A DNA stretch of 64,000 bases from Streptomyces subrutilus (GTDB lineage Bacteria > Actinomycetota > Actinomycetes > Streptomycetales > Streptomycetaceae): contig NZ_CP023701.1 of NCBI RefSeq assembly GCF_008704535.1, positions 1,922,001 to 1,986,000 of the forward strand, written 5' to 3'. The notes under the pieces are model-generated. The model ran no database searches. It worked only from the letters and a program-made list of their open reading frames with translations, and was not told where the DNA came from. The position numbers were made by a program, and so were the translations under genes. Position 1 is the first letter of the stretch. Every line of letters begins with the position of its first letter. Below, piece by piece: positions 9,541-20,232 of the stretch.

Positions 9541-9600
9541 TTCCGCGTACCCTCCTTCCCCCTTTTCCGCTTCCCTCCCCCCCTTCCTTCCGCATGCCCC
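9541..9600 (+). promoter_or_regulatory. C-rich, G-poor tract (possible Rho-loading site)
   Basis: In this 60-base stretch I count 35 C and 5 G, extreme for this genome, between the upstream reading frame and the mgtA start. Such C-over-G bubbles are the usual property of rut sites, and the Salmonella mgtA leader is Rho-controlled. Function here is inferred. Confidence 0.35.
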
Positions 9601-9740
9601 GACGGCACCGTCGGGGGTGCGCCCCCATGCCCTCCGGCGTGCCCGCGGCCCCTACGGCGCCGCTGCGCGCCCACCCCCCATCACTCCACGTGACCGGGCG
9701 GCTCCGCGCTGCCCGGGGACCGTGGAAGGAGGCCATTGCC

Positions 9741-12461
9741 ATGACCATGCTGACCCCCCGCACCCCCTCCCCGCTCGCACCGCCGGGCCGGGGCCGCCGC
9801 GAGCGCAAGGCCGCCGAGCTCGCGCTGCGCACCCGGCTCGCCGCCGAACGCCTCACCGCGGCCGGCGCCCGACCGGCCGCCGAGGCCCTTCGGGCCGCCG
9901 ACTCCTCCGCCGACGGCCTCACCCACGCCGAGGCGGCCCGGCGCCTGGAGCGCCACGGGCCCAACGCCGTCGCCCGGGAGCGGGCCCCGCGCTGGTACCT
10001 CCAGCTGGCGAAGGCCTACGCCAACCCGTTCATCGCCGTCCTCGTCCTCCTCGCCGCCGTCATGTACGCACAGGACCCCGCGGACCCGGGCGTCGTCATC
10101 CTGTCCGTGATGGTGGGCGTCAGCGGACTGCTGCGCTTCTGGCAGGAGTTCCGCTCGGGGCGGGCCGCCGACGCGCTGAAGCGGCTCGTCACCACCACCT
10201 GCGCGGTGCGGCGGCGGGCCGGCGGCGGCTGCGTGCCCACCACCGTCGAGGTGCCGGTGGACCGGGTGGTCCCGGGCGACCTGGTGAAGCTGGCGGCGGG
10301 CGACCTGGTCCCCGCCGACCTGCGGCTGGTGGCCTCCAAGGACCTGATGGTCTCCCAGGCCGCCCTGTCCGGCGAGTCCCTGCCCGTCGCCAAGGCCGAC
10401 GTCCGGCCCGACGACCTCGGCCGCCCGGGCGCCGACGACCCGGTCGAGGCGGAGAACCTGGCGCTGATGGGGACCTCGGTCACCTCCGGTACCGCGTCCG
10501 GGGTGGTCGTGGCGACGGGCTGCGACACCTACTTCGGTTCCATGGCCGGCTCGCTGGTCGGCGAGCGCCCGCAGACCAACTTCGACACCGGGGTGCGCAA
10601 GGTCGGCTTCCTGCTGGTCCGCTTCATGCTCGTCATGGTCCCGGTCGTCTTCGTGGTCAACGGGGTCACCAAGGGCGACTGGGACGAGGCCCTCCTCTTC
10701 GGCATCGCCGTGGCGGTCGGTCTGACCCCGGAGATGCTGCCGATGGTCGTCTCCGCCAACCTGGCGCGCGGCGCGGTCGCCATGTCCCGGCGCAAGGTCG
10801 TCGTGAAGCGGCTGAACGCCATCCAGAACCTGGGCGCGATGGACGTGCTCTGCACGGACAAGACCGGCACCCTCACCGAGGACCGGATCGTCCTGGACCG
10901 CTGCCTCGACGTGCACGGCGAGGCGGACGAGGAGGTCCTGGAGTACGGCTACCTCAACGCGCACTTCCAGACCGGGCTGCGCAACCTGATGGACCGGGCG
11001 GTCGTCGACCGCGTCGGCGAGGCCGAGGAGGTTGTCGTCGACGCACGGTTCTCGATGGTCGACGAGATCCCCTTCGACTTCGCCCGGCGCCGGATGTCCG
11101 TGGTCCTCGCCCGCACCTCCCCGGGGGACGGCGCCGGCCGCACCGAGCACGTCGTCATCACCAAGGGCGCCGTCGAAGAGGTCCTGGACCGGTGCACCCA
11201 CCTGCTGGACCGCGGCCGGACGGTCGGGCTGACCGGGCGGCTGCGACGCGACGCCGCCCGCGTCGCCGAGGAGAACAACCGGCAGGGCCTGCGCGTCCTG
11301 GCCGTCGCGACCCGTACGGTCGCCGTCCCGCGCGACACCTACACCGTCGCGGACGAGGACGGCCTCACCCTGGTCGGCTTCCTCGCCTTCCTCGACCCGC
11401 CGAAGGCCGACGCCGCGCGGGCCCTGCGGGGCCTGGCCGACAAGGGCATCGCGGTCAAGGTGGTCACGGGCGACAACGACCTCGTCGCCGCCCGGGTCTG
11501 CGCGGACGTCGGCCTCGACGTCGGCCGGGTGGTGCTCGGCGCCGAGACCGAGGCCCTCGACGAGGGGGCGCTGCGCGCGCTGGCCGCCGGTACGACGGTC
11601 TTCGCCAAGGTCAACCCGGTGCAGAAGGCGCGCATCGTCCGGGCCCTGCGGTCCGGCGGGCACACGGTCGGGTTCCTCGGGGACGGCATCAACGACGCGG
11701 CCGCGCTGCGCGACGCGGATGTCGGCATCTCGGTGGACACCGCCGTCGACATCGCCAAGGAGTCGGCGGACATCATCCTGCTGGAGAAGGACCTGACCGT
11801 CCTGGAGCAGGGCGTGCTCCAGGGCCGGACCACCTTCGGCAACACCGTCAAGTACATCAAGATGACGGCGTCGTCGAACTTCGGGAACGTCTTCTCGGTG
11901 CTGGTCGCGAGCGCCTTCATCCCCTTCCAGCCGATGCCCGCGATCATGCTGCTGGTCCAGAACCTGGTCTACGACCTCGCGCAGCTGGCCACGCCGTGGG
12001 ACCGGATGGACGAGGAGTACCTGCGCAGGCCCCGCAACTGGGACGCCCGGGGCATCGGCCGCTTCATGGTGGCCATCGGGCCCGTCAGCTCCGTCTTCGA
12101 CATCTCGATGTTCCTGGTCATGTGGCACGTCTTCGGTGCCGACAGCGAAGCGGACCAGGCGCTCTTCCAGTCCGGCTGGTTCGTCGAGGGGCTGCTCTCG
12201 CAGACCCTGATCGTCCACATGATCCGCACCCGGAAGATCCCCTTCGTCCAGTCCCGGGCCTCGTGGCCGGTGATGGCGGCGACCGTCCTCGCGGTGCTGA
12301 CCGGGCTCTGGCTGCCCTTCTCGCCGCTGGCCGCCCCGCTGGGGTTCGTCGCCCTGCCCGCGGGTTACTTCCCGTGGCTGATCGGCGTGCTCCTCGCCTA
12401 CTGCACGCTCACCCAGTTCGTGAAGAACCGGTACGTGCGCCGGTTCGGCGGCTGGCTCTGA
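9741..12461 (+). CDS. mgtA: Magnesium-translocating P-type ATPase (type IIIB)
   Basis: A 906-residue P-type ATPase of the MgtA/MgtB class, importing Mg2+ at the cytoplasmic membrane. Domain order: short N-terminal extension, cation-ATPase N-terminal domain (GLTHAEAARRLERHGPNAV), actuator loop LSGESLPVAK, membrane segment with VGLTPEMLPMVVSANL, phosphorylation motif DKTGTLTED with Asp373, nucleotide domain KGAVEEVLDRC, hinge GDGINDAAALRDADVGISVD, then C-terminal helices. I chose ATG 9741 because AAGGAGG lies about 8 nt upstream; a second ATG two codons on is possible. The long structured leader suggests post-transcriptional control by Mg2+ or amino acids. Confidence 0.93.
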   Translation: MTMLTPRTPSPLAPPGRGRRERKAAELALRTRLAAERLTAAGARPAAEALRAADSSADGLTHAEAARRLERHGPNAVARERAPRWYLQLAKAYANPFIAVLVLLAAVMYAQDPADPGVVILSVMVGVSGLLRFWQEFRSGRAADALKRLVTTTCAVRRRAGGGCVPTTVEVPVDRVVPGDLVKLAAGDLVPADLRLVASKDLMVSQAALSGESLPVAKADVRPDDLGRPGADDPVEAENLALMGTSVTSGTASGVVVATGCDTYFGSMAGSLVGERPQTNFDTGVRKVGFLLVRFMLVMVPVVFVVNGVTKGDWDEALLFGIAVAVGLTPEMLPMVVSANLARGAVAMSRRKVVVKRLNAIQNLGAMDVLCTDKTGTLTEDRIVLDRCLDVHGEADEEVLEYGYLNAHFQTGLRNLMDRAVVDRVGEAEEVVVDARFSMVDEIPFDFARRRMSVVLARTSPGDGAGRTEHVVITKGAVEEVLDRCTHLLDRGRTVGLTGRLRRDAARVAEENNRQGLRVLAVATRTVAVPRDTYTVADEDGLTLVGFLAFLDPPKADAARALRGLADKGIAVKVVTGDNDLVAARVCADVGLDVGRVVLGAETEALDEGALRALAAGTTVFAKVNPVQKARIVRALRSGGHTVGFLGDGINDAAALRDADVGISVDTAVDIAKESADIILLEKDLTVLEQGVLQGRTTFGNTVKYIKMTASSNFGNVFSVLVASAFIPFQPMPAIMLLVQNLVYDLAQLATPWDRMDEEYLRRPRNWDARGIGRFMVAIGPVSSVFDISMFLVMWHVFGADSEADQALFQSGWFVEGLLSQTLIVHMIRTRKIPFVQSRASWPVMAATVLAVLTGLWLPFSPLAAPLGFVALPAGYFPWLIGVLLAYCTLTQFVKNRYVRRFGGWL

Positions 12462-12465
12462 GCGG

Positions 12466-12504
12466 CCGGCCGCGCCGGGCCCGGTCCGGGTCCGGCGCGG
12501 CCGG
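12466..12504. terminator. Bidirectional terminator between mgtA and ngcG
   Basis: Perfect 13-bp stem (ccggccgcgccgg and complement; arms 12466-12478 and 12492-12504) 5 bp past the mgtA stop and 18 bp before the convergent permease stop. Confidence 0.8.
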
Positions 12505-12522
12505 GGGCGCGCTCGCGGGGGC

Positions 12523-13458
12523 CTACTTGAGGGTGGCCGAGGTCAGGCCGGCCTGGATCTGGCGCTGGAAGGAGAGGTAGACGGCGAGCATCGGGATGAT
12601 CGCGATGGTCGCGCCGGCGAACAGCACCGGCAGGTCCGTCTCGTACCCCATCTGCTGCTGGAGCTGGATGAGGCCCTGGGTGAGCATGTAGCGCTCGGGG
12701 TCCTCGCTCGTCTGCGGCTGCATGAGCACCGCGGGCAGGATGTACTGGTTCCACTGCCCCAGCACGTTGAATATTCCGACGCTGATCAGGCCGGGCTTGG
12801 CCATGGGCAGCATCACCTGGAAGAAGATCCGGGTGTCGGAGGCCCCGTCGATGACCGCCGCCTCGTACACCGCCGTCGGCAGGGTCCGGAAGAAGGAGTG
12901 CATGAAGAAGACGGTGAACGGCAGCGAGTAGGCGATGTAGACCAGGATCAGGCCCTGGTAGGTGTTCAGCATGTCGAACCGCTTGACCATGAAGAACAGC
13001 GGGACGAGCGCCAGGAAGACGGGGAACATGGCTCCGCTGACGAAGAAGTAGTAGACGGGCCGGTTGCCCCGGAACGGGTAGCGGGCCAGTACGTACGCGG
13101 CCATGGAGCCGAACAGCATGGTCAGCGGGACCGAGAACACCAGGACGATGACGGTGTGGGCGAAGTAGCCCCCGATGCCCTTGTCCCAGGCCCGCGAGAA
13201 GGCGTCGAAGTGCCAGTTGGAGGGCCAGCTCAGGGCCGAGCCGCCGATCTGCGCATCGGTCTTGAACGAGCCGAGGACGAGCCAGATCAGGGGCAGCACG
13301 ATCATTATCGCCCAGAGGGCGAGGAAGCCGTGCGAGAAGACGTTGAGGACCATGCCGTCGGCGCGGCGCTTCTCCCGCTCCTTCGCCTGTCCGGCTCCCC
13401 CGGAGCGCTCCGCGGGGGCCTCGCCCGGAGCCTTGATCACTGTGGACTCTGCGGTCAT
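12523..13458 (-). CDS. ngcG: Sugar ABC transporter permease, MalG type
   Basis: A 311-residue inner-membrane permease of the BPD_transp_1 family with six predicted helices after a charged N-terminus. The EAA loop YEAAVIDGASDTRIFFQVMLPMAKP contacts the (separately encoded) ATPase, probably the shared MsiK. It is last gene of a binding-protein/permease/permease unit whose order and position match SCO6005-6007, equated with NgcEFG, the N-acetylglucosamine/chitobiose importer described in S. olivaceoviridis. The GTG/ATG start is 13 bp after ngcF with a GGAG site. No ATPase gene accompanies the operon, as expected for MsiK-dependent importers. Substrate is inferred from synteny. Confidence 0.88.
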   Translation of the reverse strand: MTAESTVIKAPGEAPAERSGGAGQAKEREKRRADGMVLNVFSHGFLALWAIMIVLPLIWLVLGSFKTDAQIGGSALSWPSNWHFDAFSRAWDKGIGGYFAHTVIVLVFSVPLTMLFGSMAAYVLARYPFRGNRPVYYFFVSGAMFPVFLALVPLFFMVKRFDMLNTYQGLILVYIAYSLPFTVFFMHSFFRTLPTAVYEAAVIDGASDTRIFFQVMLPMAKPGLISVGIFNVLGQWNQYILPAVLMQPQTSEDPERYMLTQGLIQLQQQMGYETDLPVLFAGATIAIIPMLAVYLSFQRQIQAGLTSATLK

Positions 13459-13471
13459 CGTGGAACTCCGC

Positions 13472-14416
13472 TCAGAACTCGATGCGCTCGCGGCGGGTGG
13501 CGCGCAGCGTGACGACGGAGAGGATCATGGTCAGGGTGAGCATGACCACGCCCATGGCGCAGGCGTATCCGCTCTTGCCGAAGTACAGGAAGTTGCGCAT
13601 CAGCACCGTCGCCATGACCTCGCTGTGGTGGTCGGGTCCGCCGCCGAACTGGCCGGAGGTCATGGTCGACACCAGCACGAACATGTCCATCGCGGCGATG
13701 CCCAGGTAGACCGCGGAGGTCTGCACAGAATCCCACAGCAGGGGCAGGGTGACCCTGAAGAACGTCTGGGCGCGTCCGGCGCCGTCGAGCAGCGCCGCCT
13801 CGTAGATGTCCTTGGGCACGGTCTGCATGGCCGCGGAGAAGAGGACGAGGTAGAAGCCGACGCCGTGCCAGACGACCACGAAGAGCAGGCACCAGAGCAC
13901 GAAGTTCGGCTCGTTGAGCCATTCGACGGGGTGCTGGGGGTCGACGACGCCCAGCTTGACGAGGAAGCCGTTGAGCAGGCCGCCCTCGTCGCTGCGGTAG
14001 ATCGCGCCGAAGAGCACGGCGAGGATCGCGAGGGAGAGGACCTGCGGGAAGAAGTAGATGACCTTGTACCAGCGCGAGCCGCTGACGCCCTGCACTCCGC
14101 CGGCCCCGCCGCGCCCTCCCGCGTTCACCATGAAGGCGAAGAAGAGGGCGAGCAGGATGGTGATCACCGGGACGAACACCAGGAGCAGCAGGTTGTGCCA
14201 CAGCGCGCCGCGGAAGACCTCGTCCTTCATCAGGGCCGCGTAGTTGTCCACGCCGACGAAGTCGAAGGTCGGCGACTGGCCGGTCCAGTTGGTGAAGGAA
14301 TATCCGAATGTCTGAACGTACGGCCAGATGACGAAGGTCAAATACAGTGCGAGTGGCGCGATGAGGAAGCCGGCGATGAAGCCGCCCTTCCCCCTTCCCT
14401 GGGCTACGTGGCTCAT
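13472..14416 (-). CDS. ngcF: Sugar ABC transporter permease, MalF type
   Basis: A 314-residue BPD_transp_1 permease, six helices, starting MSHVAQGRGKGGFIAGFLIAPL. The EAA loop YEAALLDGAGRAQTFFRVTLPLLWD is present at about residues 200-225. It pairs with the adjacent MalG-type permease to form the membrane channel of a carbohydrate importer. Starts at ATG 14416 behind AGGGACGG; separated from ngcE by 43 bp. The substrate (GlcNAc/chitobiose) is inferred from the conserved neighbourhood. Confidence 0.88.
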   Translation of the reverse strand: MSHVAQGRGKGGFIAGFLIAPLALYLTFVIWPYVQTFGYSFTNWTGQSPTFDFVGVDNYAALMKDEVFRGALWHNLLLLVFVPVITILLALFFAFMVNAGGRGGAGGVQGVSGSRWYKVIYFFPQVLSLAILAVLFGAIYRSDEGGLLNGFLVKLGVVDPQHPVEWLNEPNFVLWCLLFVVVWHGVGFYLVLFSAAMQTVPKDIYEAALLDGAGRAQTFFRVTLPLLWDSVQTSAVYLGIAAMDMFVLVSTMTSGQFGGGPDHHSEVMATVLMRNFLYFGKSGYACAMGVVMLTLTMILSVVTLRATRRERIEF

Positions 14417-14459
14417 GGTGTCCGTCCCTGGTGTTGCCGGGTGACCGGTGGACGCGGCG

Positions 14460-15911
14460 TCAGCTGCGGCGGTTGTTCTTGGCGTTGGGGTCCTTGGCCG
14501 CCTTGTCTACCGCAGCCTGGGCGCGCTTGATCCACTCCTTCGGCTGGATCCGCTGCGCCATCAGCTCATTGGACGCGTTCTCGATCTCGGTGCCCATCTC
14601 GCTGTACCACTCGGTGTACAGGTAGTTGAAGGTGTTGTCACCGGCGCCCTTGAGCGCTTCCACGGCCGACTGGGTGCCCGGGCGGAGCTTGACCGCCGGG
14701 TCCACGCCGTCCTTGACCACGGTGAGCGAGTTGGCCTGCTGGGCGAAGATCGTCGACCATTCGCGCGACAGCATGGAGCGGAGGAACTCCAGTCCGCCGG
14801 CCTTGTTGGCGGCCTTCTCCGGGACGATGAAGGGCTCGCCGGCTCCGGCCCGGATGGCCTCGAAGGGCAGCTTGCTGTCGGCGAGCACCGGGACCGGGAG
14901 GAACTTCATGTCGAAGTCGTCCGGGGTCTGCTTCAGCTGCTCGTTCTCCAGCCAGGAACCGGAGGGGATGAAGGCGGCCTTGTACTGGTTCCAGGCCGTC
15001 TGGGACTCGGTGTGGGTGAGGCCGTTGGTGCCCGGCATCAAGAGGCCCTTCTCGACCACCTCGTAGACCGCCTCGACGGCGGCGAGGGCGACCGGGCTGC
15101 CCTCGAAGGCGTTCGGCTCCAGGTTGTCGATCGCCTTCATGGCGTCCAGGCCGCCCTTCTTGGCGATCAGGTCCATGATGACGACGTTGATGTAGTACGG
15201 GAACTTGCCCTGGTGGGCGAGGCCGCCGATGCCCGCCTCCTTGGCCTTGGTGCAGACGGCGAGGAACTCGTCCCAGGTCTTCGGCGGGGTCCAGCCCTTC
15301 TCCTTGAAGAGCTTGCCCGAGTACCAGAGGCCGAAGACCGTGTACACGTAGTTCAGCGCGACGAACTTGCCGCCCTGGGTACCCTGCTCGACGGTGCCGG
15401 CGATCAGGGTGTCGCGGACCTTCTTCGCCGGGTCGTCCAGCGAGGGGGCGTCGAGGAGCACGGCGAGGTCGGCGAGCTGGCCGCCCTTGGCGAGCACGTC
15501 GAGCTTGATCTGCTGGGCGCCGGCGTCGTCGACGACGTCCGGCGGGTTGCCGCCGTTGAAGCGCGGCTGGAGCTTGGCGGTGATCTCCTGGGTGCCCAGG
15601 TGGGAGCTGGTGGTGCCCCACTTCTTGTCGAAGGCGGCCTCCCATGCCTTCGCGTAGTCGTCGCCGAACCCGCCCTTGAAGACCACGACGTCGAGCTTGC
15701 CGCCCTTGGCCACGCCGAAGGGGTTCTCCTTGGTGACCGCTCCCTTGGGGGCGCCGCCCTTGGTGGCCGACTCGTCACCGCCGGCGGCGCACGCGGAGAG
15801 GAAGCTCATCGTCGGCACGGCGATCAGGCCGAGTGCGGCGGATCGCTTGATCAGGTCGCGGCGGCCGAGACCGTCGGTGCTGTTCTCGCCGTGGGCGGAG
15901 GTGGATCCCAT
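14460..15911 (-). CDS. ngcE: Carbohydrate-binding lipoprotein of ABC transporter (NgcE type)
   Basis: A 483-residue family-1 extracellular solute-binding protein. The N-terminus has a twin-arginine motif (GRRDLIKR, Arg17-Arg18), a hydrophobic stretch and a lipobox LSAC with Cys41, so it is probably Tat-exported then lipidated. The mature protein has typical features: LQPRFNGGNPPDVVDDAG, LNYVYTVFGLWYSGKLFKEKGWTPPKTWDE and AAFIPSGSWLENE. I chose ATG 15911 (AGGA 7 nt upstream) over the TTG two codons earlier. It heads the ngcEFG unit; a DasR-type operator candidate lies about 135 bp upstream, fitting a GlcNAc/chitobiose regulon. Confidence 0.9.
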   Translation of the reverse strand: MGSTSAHGENSTDGLGRRDLIKRSAALGLIAVPTMSFLSACAAGGDESATKGGAPKGAVTKENPFGVAKGGKLDVVVFKGGFGDDYAKAWEAAFDKKWGTTSSHLGTQEITAKLQPRFNGGNPPDVVDDAGAQQIKLDVLAKGGQLADLAVLLDAPSLDDPAKKVRDTLIAGTVEQGTQGGKFVALNYVYTVFGLWYSGKLFKEKGWTPPKTWDEFLAVCTKAKEAGIGGLAHQGKFPYYINVVIMDLIAKKGGLDAMKAIDNLEPNAFEGSPVALAAVEAVYEVVEKGLLMPGTNGLTHTESQTAWNQYKAAFIPSGSWLENEQLKQTPDDFDMKFLPVPVLADSKLPFEAIRAGAGEPFIVPEKAANKAGGLEFLRSMLSREWSTIFAQQANSLTVVKDGVDPAVKLRPGTQSAVEALKGAGDNTFNYLYTEWYSEMGTEIENASNELMAQRIQPKEWIKRAQAAVDKAAKDPNAKNNRRS

Positions 15912-16043
15912 GCTCAAGTCCTCGCCTTCGTCAGAAGTGTGAAGGAGGGGGAAGTCGCAGCAGTTGCCGTACGTGCGGCATCACCGCAGGTCCCCGCCGT
16001 CCCCCGGTCCGGGGCCGCTCGATGCGCGGTGGTCCGGACGGGC

Positions 16044-16059
16044 ACAGGTATAGTCCACT
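16044..16059. promoter_or_regulatory. Candidate DasR operator (dre) upstream of ngcE
   Basis: On the minus strand the 16-mer reads AGTGGACTATACCTGT, matching 12 of 16 positions of the dre-type palindrome AGTGGTCTAGACCACT, including the GG-CT-A-ACC core. It lies 133-148 bp before the ngcE start. DasR senses glucosamine-6-phosphate and represses GlcNAc uptake genes, which suits this transporter; binding itself is inferred. Confidence 0.45.
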
Positions 16060-16164
16060 TCCGCTCGTGTGAGCAAGATCATGCACAAGGATCAGCCCCG
16101 GCTTTTCCGAGTTGAGACCTCACCGTCACCTGATCCGGCCGCCGAAGGCACCGGAACAAACGGA

Positions 16165-16198
16165 AGGGCCGTATCCCCTTTTTCGGGGATACGGCCCT
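16165..16198 (-). terminator. Strong hairpin terminator (second of pair after acnA)
   Basis: Perfect 14-bp stem agggccgtatcccc with its complement and a 6-nt loop. Lies after the first acnA terminator and may also block read-through toward ngcE. Confidence 0.75.
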
Positions 16199-16212
16199 AT
16201 GGTGCCGACAAG

Positions 16213-16240
16213 CGGAGCCGAGTCGACTGATTCGGCTCCG
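16213..16240 (-). terminator. First terminator after acnA
   Basis: 9-bp stem cggagccga/tcggctccg with a 10-nt loop, 12 bp beyond the acnA stop. Confidence 0.65.
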
Positions 16241-16252
16241 CCTGGCGCGCCC

Positions 16253-19057
<2,805 letters not shown>

Positions 19058-19100
19058 GTAACCCTTACTAGCGGGACGGCTGCGGTTCGCCTGGGGCAGA

Positions 19101-19118
19101 TATCTCGATGTCGAGATA
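19101..19118. promoter_or_regulatory. Perfect 18-bp palindrome, candidate TamR (MarR) operator
   Basis: TATCTCGATGTCGAGATA has 8-bp perfect arms around TG, 134-151 bp upstream of acnA and 4 bp beyond the LacI stop codon. Size and symmetry fit a MarR-family dimer. TamR is known to bind the sacA promoter in S. coelicolor and respond to citrate/aconitate; the identity of the binder here is inferred. Confidence 0.5.
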
Positions 19119-19121
19119 ACT

Positions 19122-20126
19122 CTAGTACATGTCCGGGGGCCGGGACGAGGTGCGCACCCTCAGTCCTGTCGCCACCGTGCGCTGCCCCGGCGATTCCGCT
19201 TGTCCGGATTCGATGATCCCGACCAGCGCGGACACCGCCACGACCGCGATCCGCTCGGGGTTCAGGGTGACGGTGGTCACGGCGGGCTCGTGGTCCGCGT
19301 ACCCCGCGTCCTCGCTGGCGCAGACCAGCAGCAGGCCCTGCGGCGTCCGGATTCCGTGCCGGGCGGCCGCCGCGAGCACCTGGTGTCCCCCGGGGTCGTA
19401 GACGCTGTAGACGGCGTCCGGGCGGTCCGGCGCGGCGAAGGCCGCGTCGAAGGCGTGTCCGGCCGTGTCCGCCGGGTCGAAGGGGATCACCAGGGCCGGT
19501 ACGCCGCGCTCCGCGCACCACTGGGCGTAGGCCGAGGTGACGGCCGCGGTGTAGTGCTCCCGCCCGTACCCGGAATGCAGGGCGGGGCGGCGGGCCCCGG
19601 ACGCGGCGAGGTGGTCGAGCACGGCCCGGGTGGTGGCGGTGTGGTCGTTGTCCACCCACACGTCGTCGGGCCGGGGCGCGGCGGGCCGCCCGTCGAAGAC
19701 CACCGGCAGCCCGCGCGCCCGCAGGGCCCGGAGCACCAGGTCCCCGTCCGGGCTGTCGAGCAGCAGCATGCCGTCGACGGCCAGGGTGTGCCAGAGCGGC
19801 TCGGCCCCGCGGTCGGCGGGCAGGGTGGTCAGCGCGTAGCCGCGGGCGTGCGCGGCGGAGGTGGCGGCGGTCAGCAGCCGGGAGAAGTAGGCGACGCCCG
19901 CGAAGTCCCAGGCCGAACCGGCGTACGTGGTGACGGCGAGGCCGAGGGTGCGGGTGCGCGTACGGGGGCCGCGGGCTCCGTAGCCGAGGGCGGCGGCCGT
20001 GTCGCGGACCCGGCGGCGGGTGCCGTCGGCGAGCCGGCCGGTGCCGTTCAGCGCGTGCGAGACGGTCGCGGTGGAGACCTCGGCGGCGCGCGCGATGTCG
20101 GCGATGGTCGGTCCCGGTCCTGGCAC
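19122..20126 (-). CDS. LacI-family transcriptional regulator
   Basis: A 334-residue repressor. The N-terminal helix-turn-helix and hinge helix are clear (TIADIARAAEVSTATVSHALNGTGRLADGTRRRV, residues 7-41), followed by a periplasmic-binding-protein-like effector domain (GLAVTTYAGSAWDFAGVAYFSRLL; VVFDGRPA; DAVYSVYDPGG). It starts at GTG 20126 and is divergent from the secreted amidohydrolase, with a LacI-type palindrome between them, so that gene and itself are its likely targets. The effector is unknown. Confidence 0.88.
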   Translation of the reverse strand: MPGPGPTIADIARAAEVSTATVSHALNGTGRLADGTRRRVRDTAAALGYGARGPRTRTRTLGLAVTTYAGSAWDFAGVAYFSRLLTAATSAAHARGYALTTLPADRGAEPLWHTLAVDGMLLLDSPDGDLVLRALRARGLPVVFDGRPAAPRPDDVWVDNDHTATTRAVLDHLAASGARRPALHSGYGREHYTAAVTSAYAQWCAERGVPALVIPFDPADTAGHAFDAAFAAPDRPDAVYSVYDPGGHQVLAAAARHGIRTPQGLLLVCASEDAGYADHEPAVTTVTLNPERIAVVAVSALVGIIESGQAESPGQRTVATGLRVRTSSRPPDMY

Positions 20127-20213
20127 GCGGTCATCGTACGGAGCGGGGCTGCGGATTCCGTGGGCCGGAGCGGGTTCCGGTTACGGCCTTAACCAAAGAG
20201 TGTCCTGGCCACG

Positions 20214-20226
20214 TCCAACGTTTGGA
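20214..20226. promoter_or_regulatory. LacI-type palindrome in front of the amidohydrolase
   Basis: TCCAACGTTTGGA, a near-palindrome with the central CG step typical of LacI-family operators, overlaps the ribosome site of the amidohydrolase (start 20233) and lies 88-100 bp upstream of the divergent regulator. Confidence 0.4.
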
Positions 20227-20232
20227 GTGGTC

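Larger units (their letters stand above)
9143..9740. other. Long intergenic/leader region upstream of mgtA
   Basis: 598 bp without a conventional gene. From left to right it holds the ROK promoter region, two strong stem-loops (9359-9398 and 9410-9462), a 13-codon upstream reading frame (9434-9475), a C-rich, G-poor tract (9541-9600) and the mgtA ribosome site (AAGGAGG ending 9732). I searched for M-box motifs (GGTGAGGCTCC) and did not find them. Confidence 0.7.
15912..16252. other. Intergenic region between ngcE and acnA
   Basis: 341 bp holding the ngcE promoter side with a DasR-like palindrome (16044-16059) and, at the acnA side, two tandem terminators (16165-16198, 16213-16240). No coding signal seen. 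Confidence 0.7.

Noticed and set aside
9301..9740. M-box (ykoK) magnesium riboswitch upstream of mgtA
   Set aside because: The conserved GGTGAGGCTCC core and the pseudoknot-like segments are not present; the hairpins seen do not follow the M-box layout.
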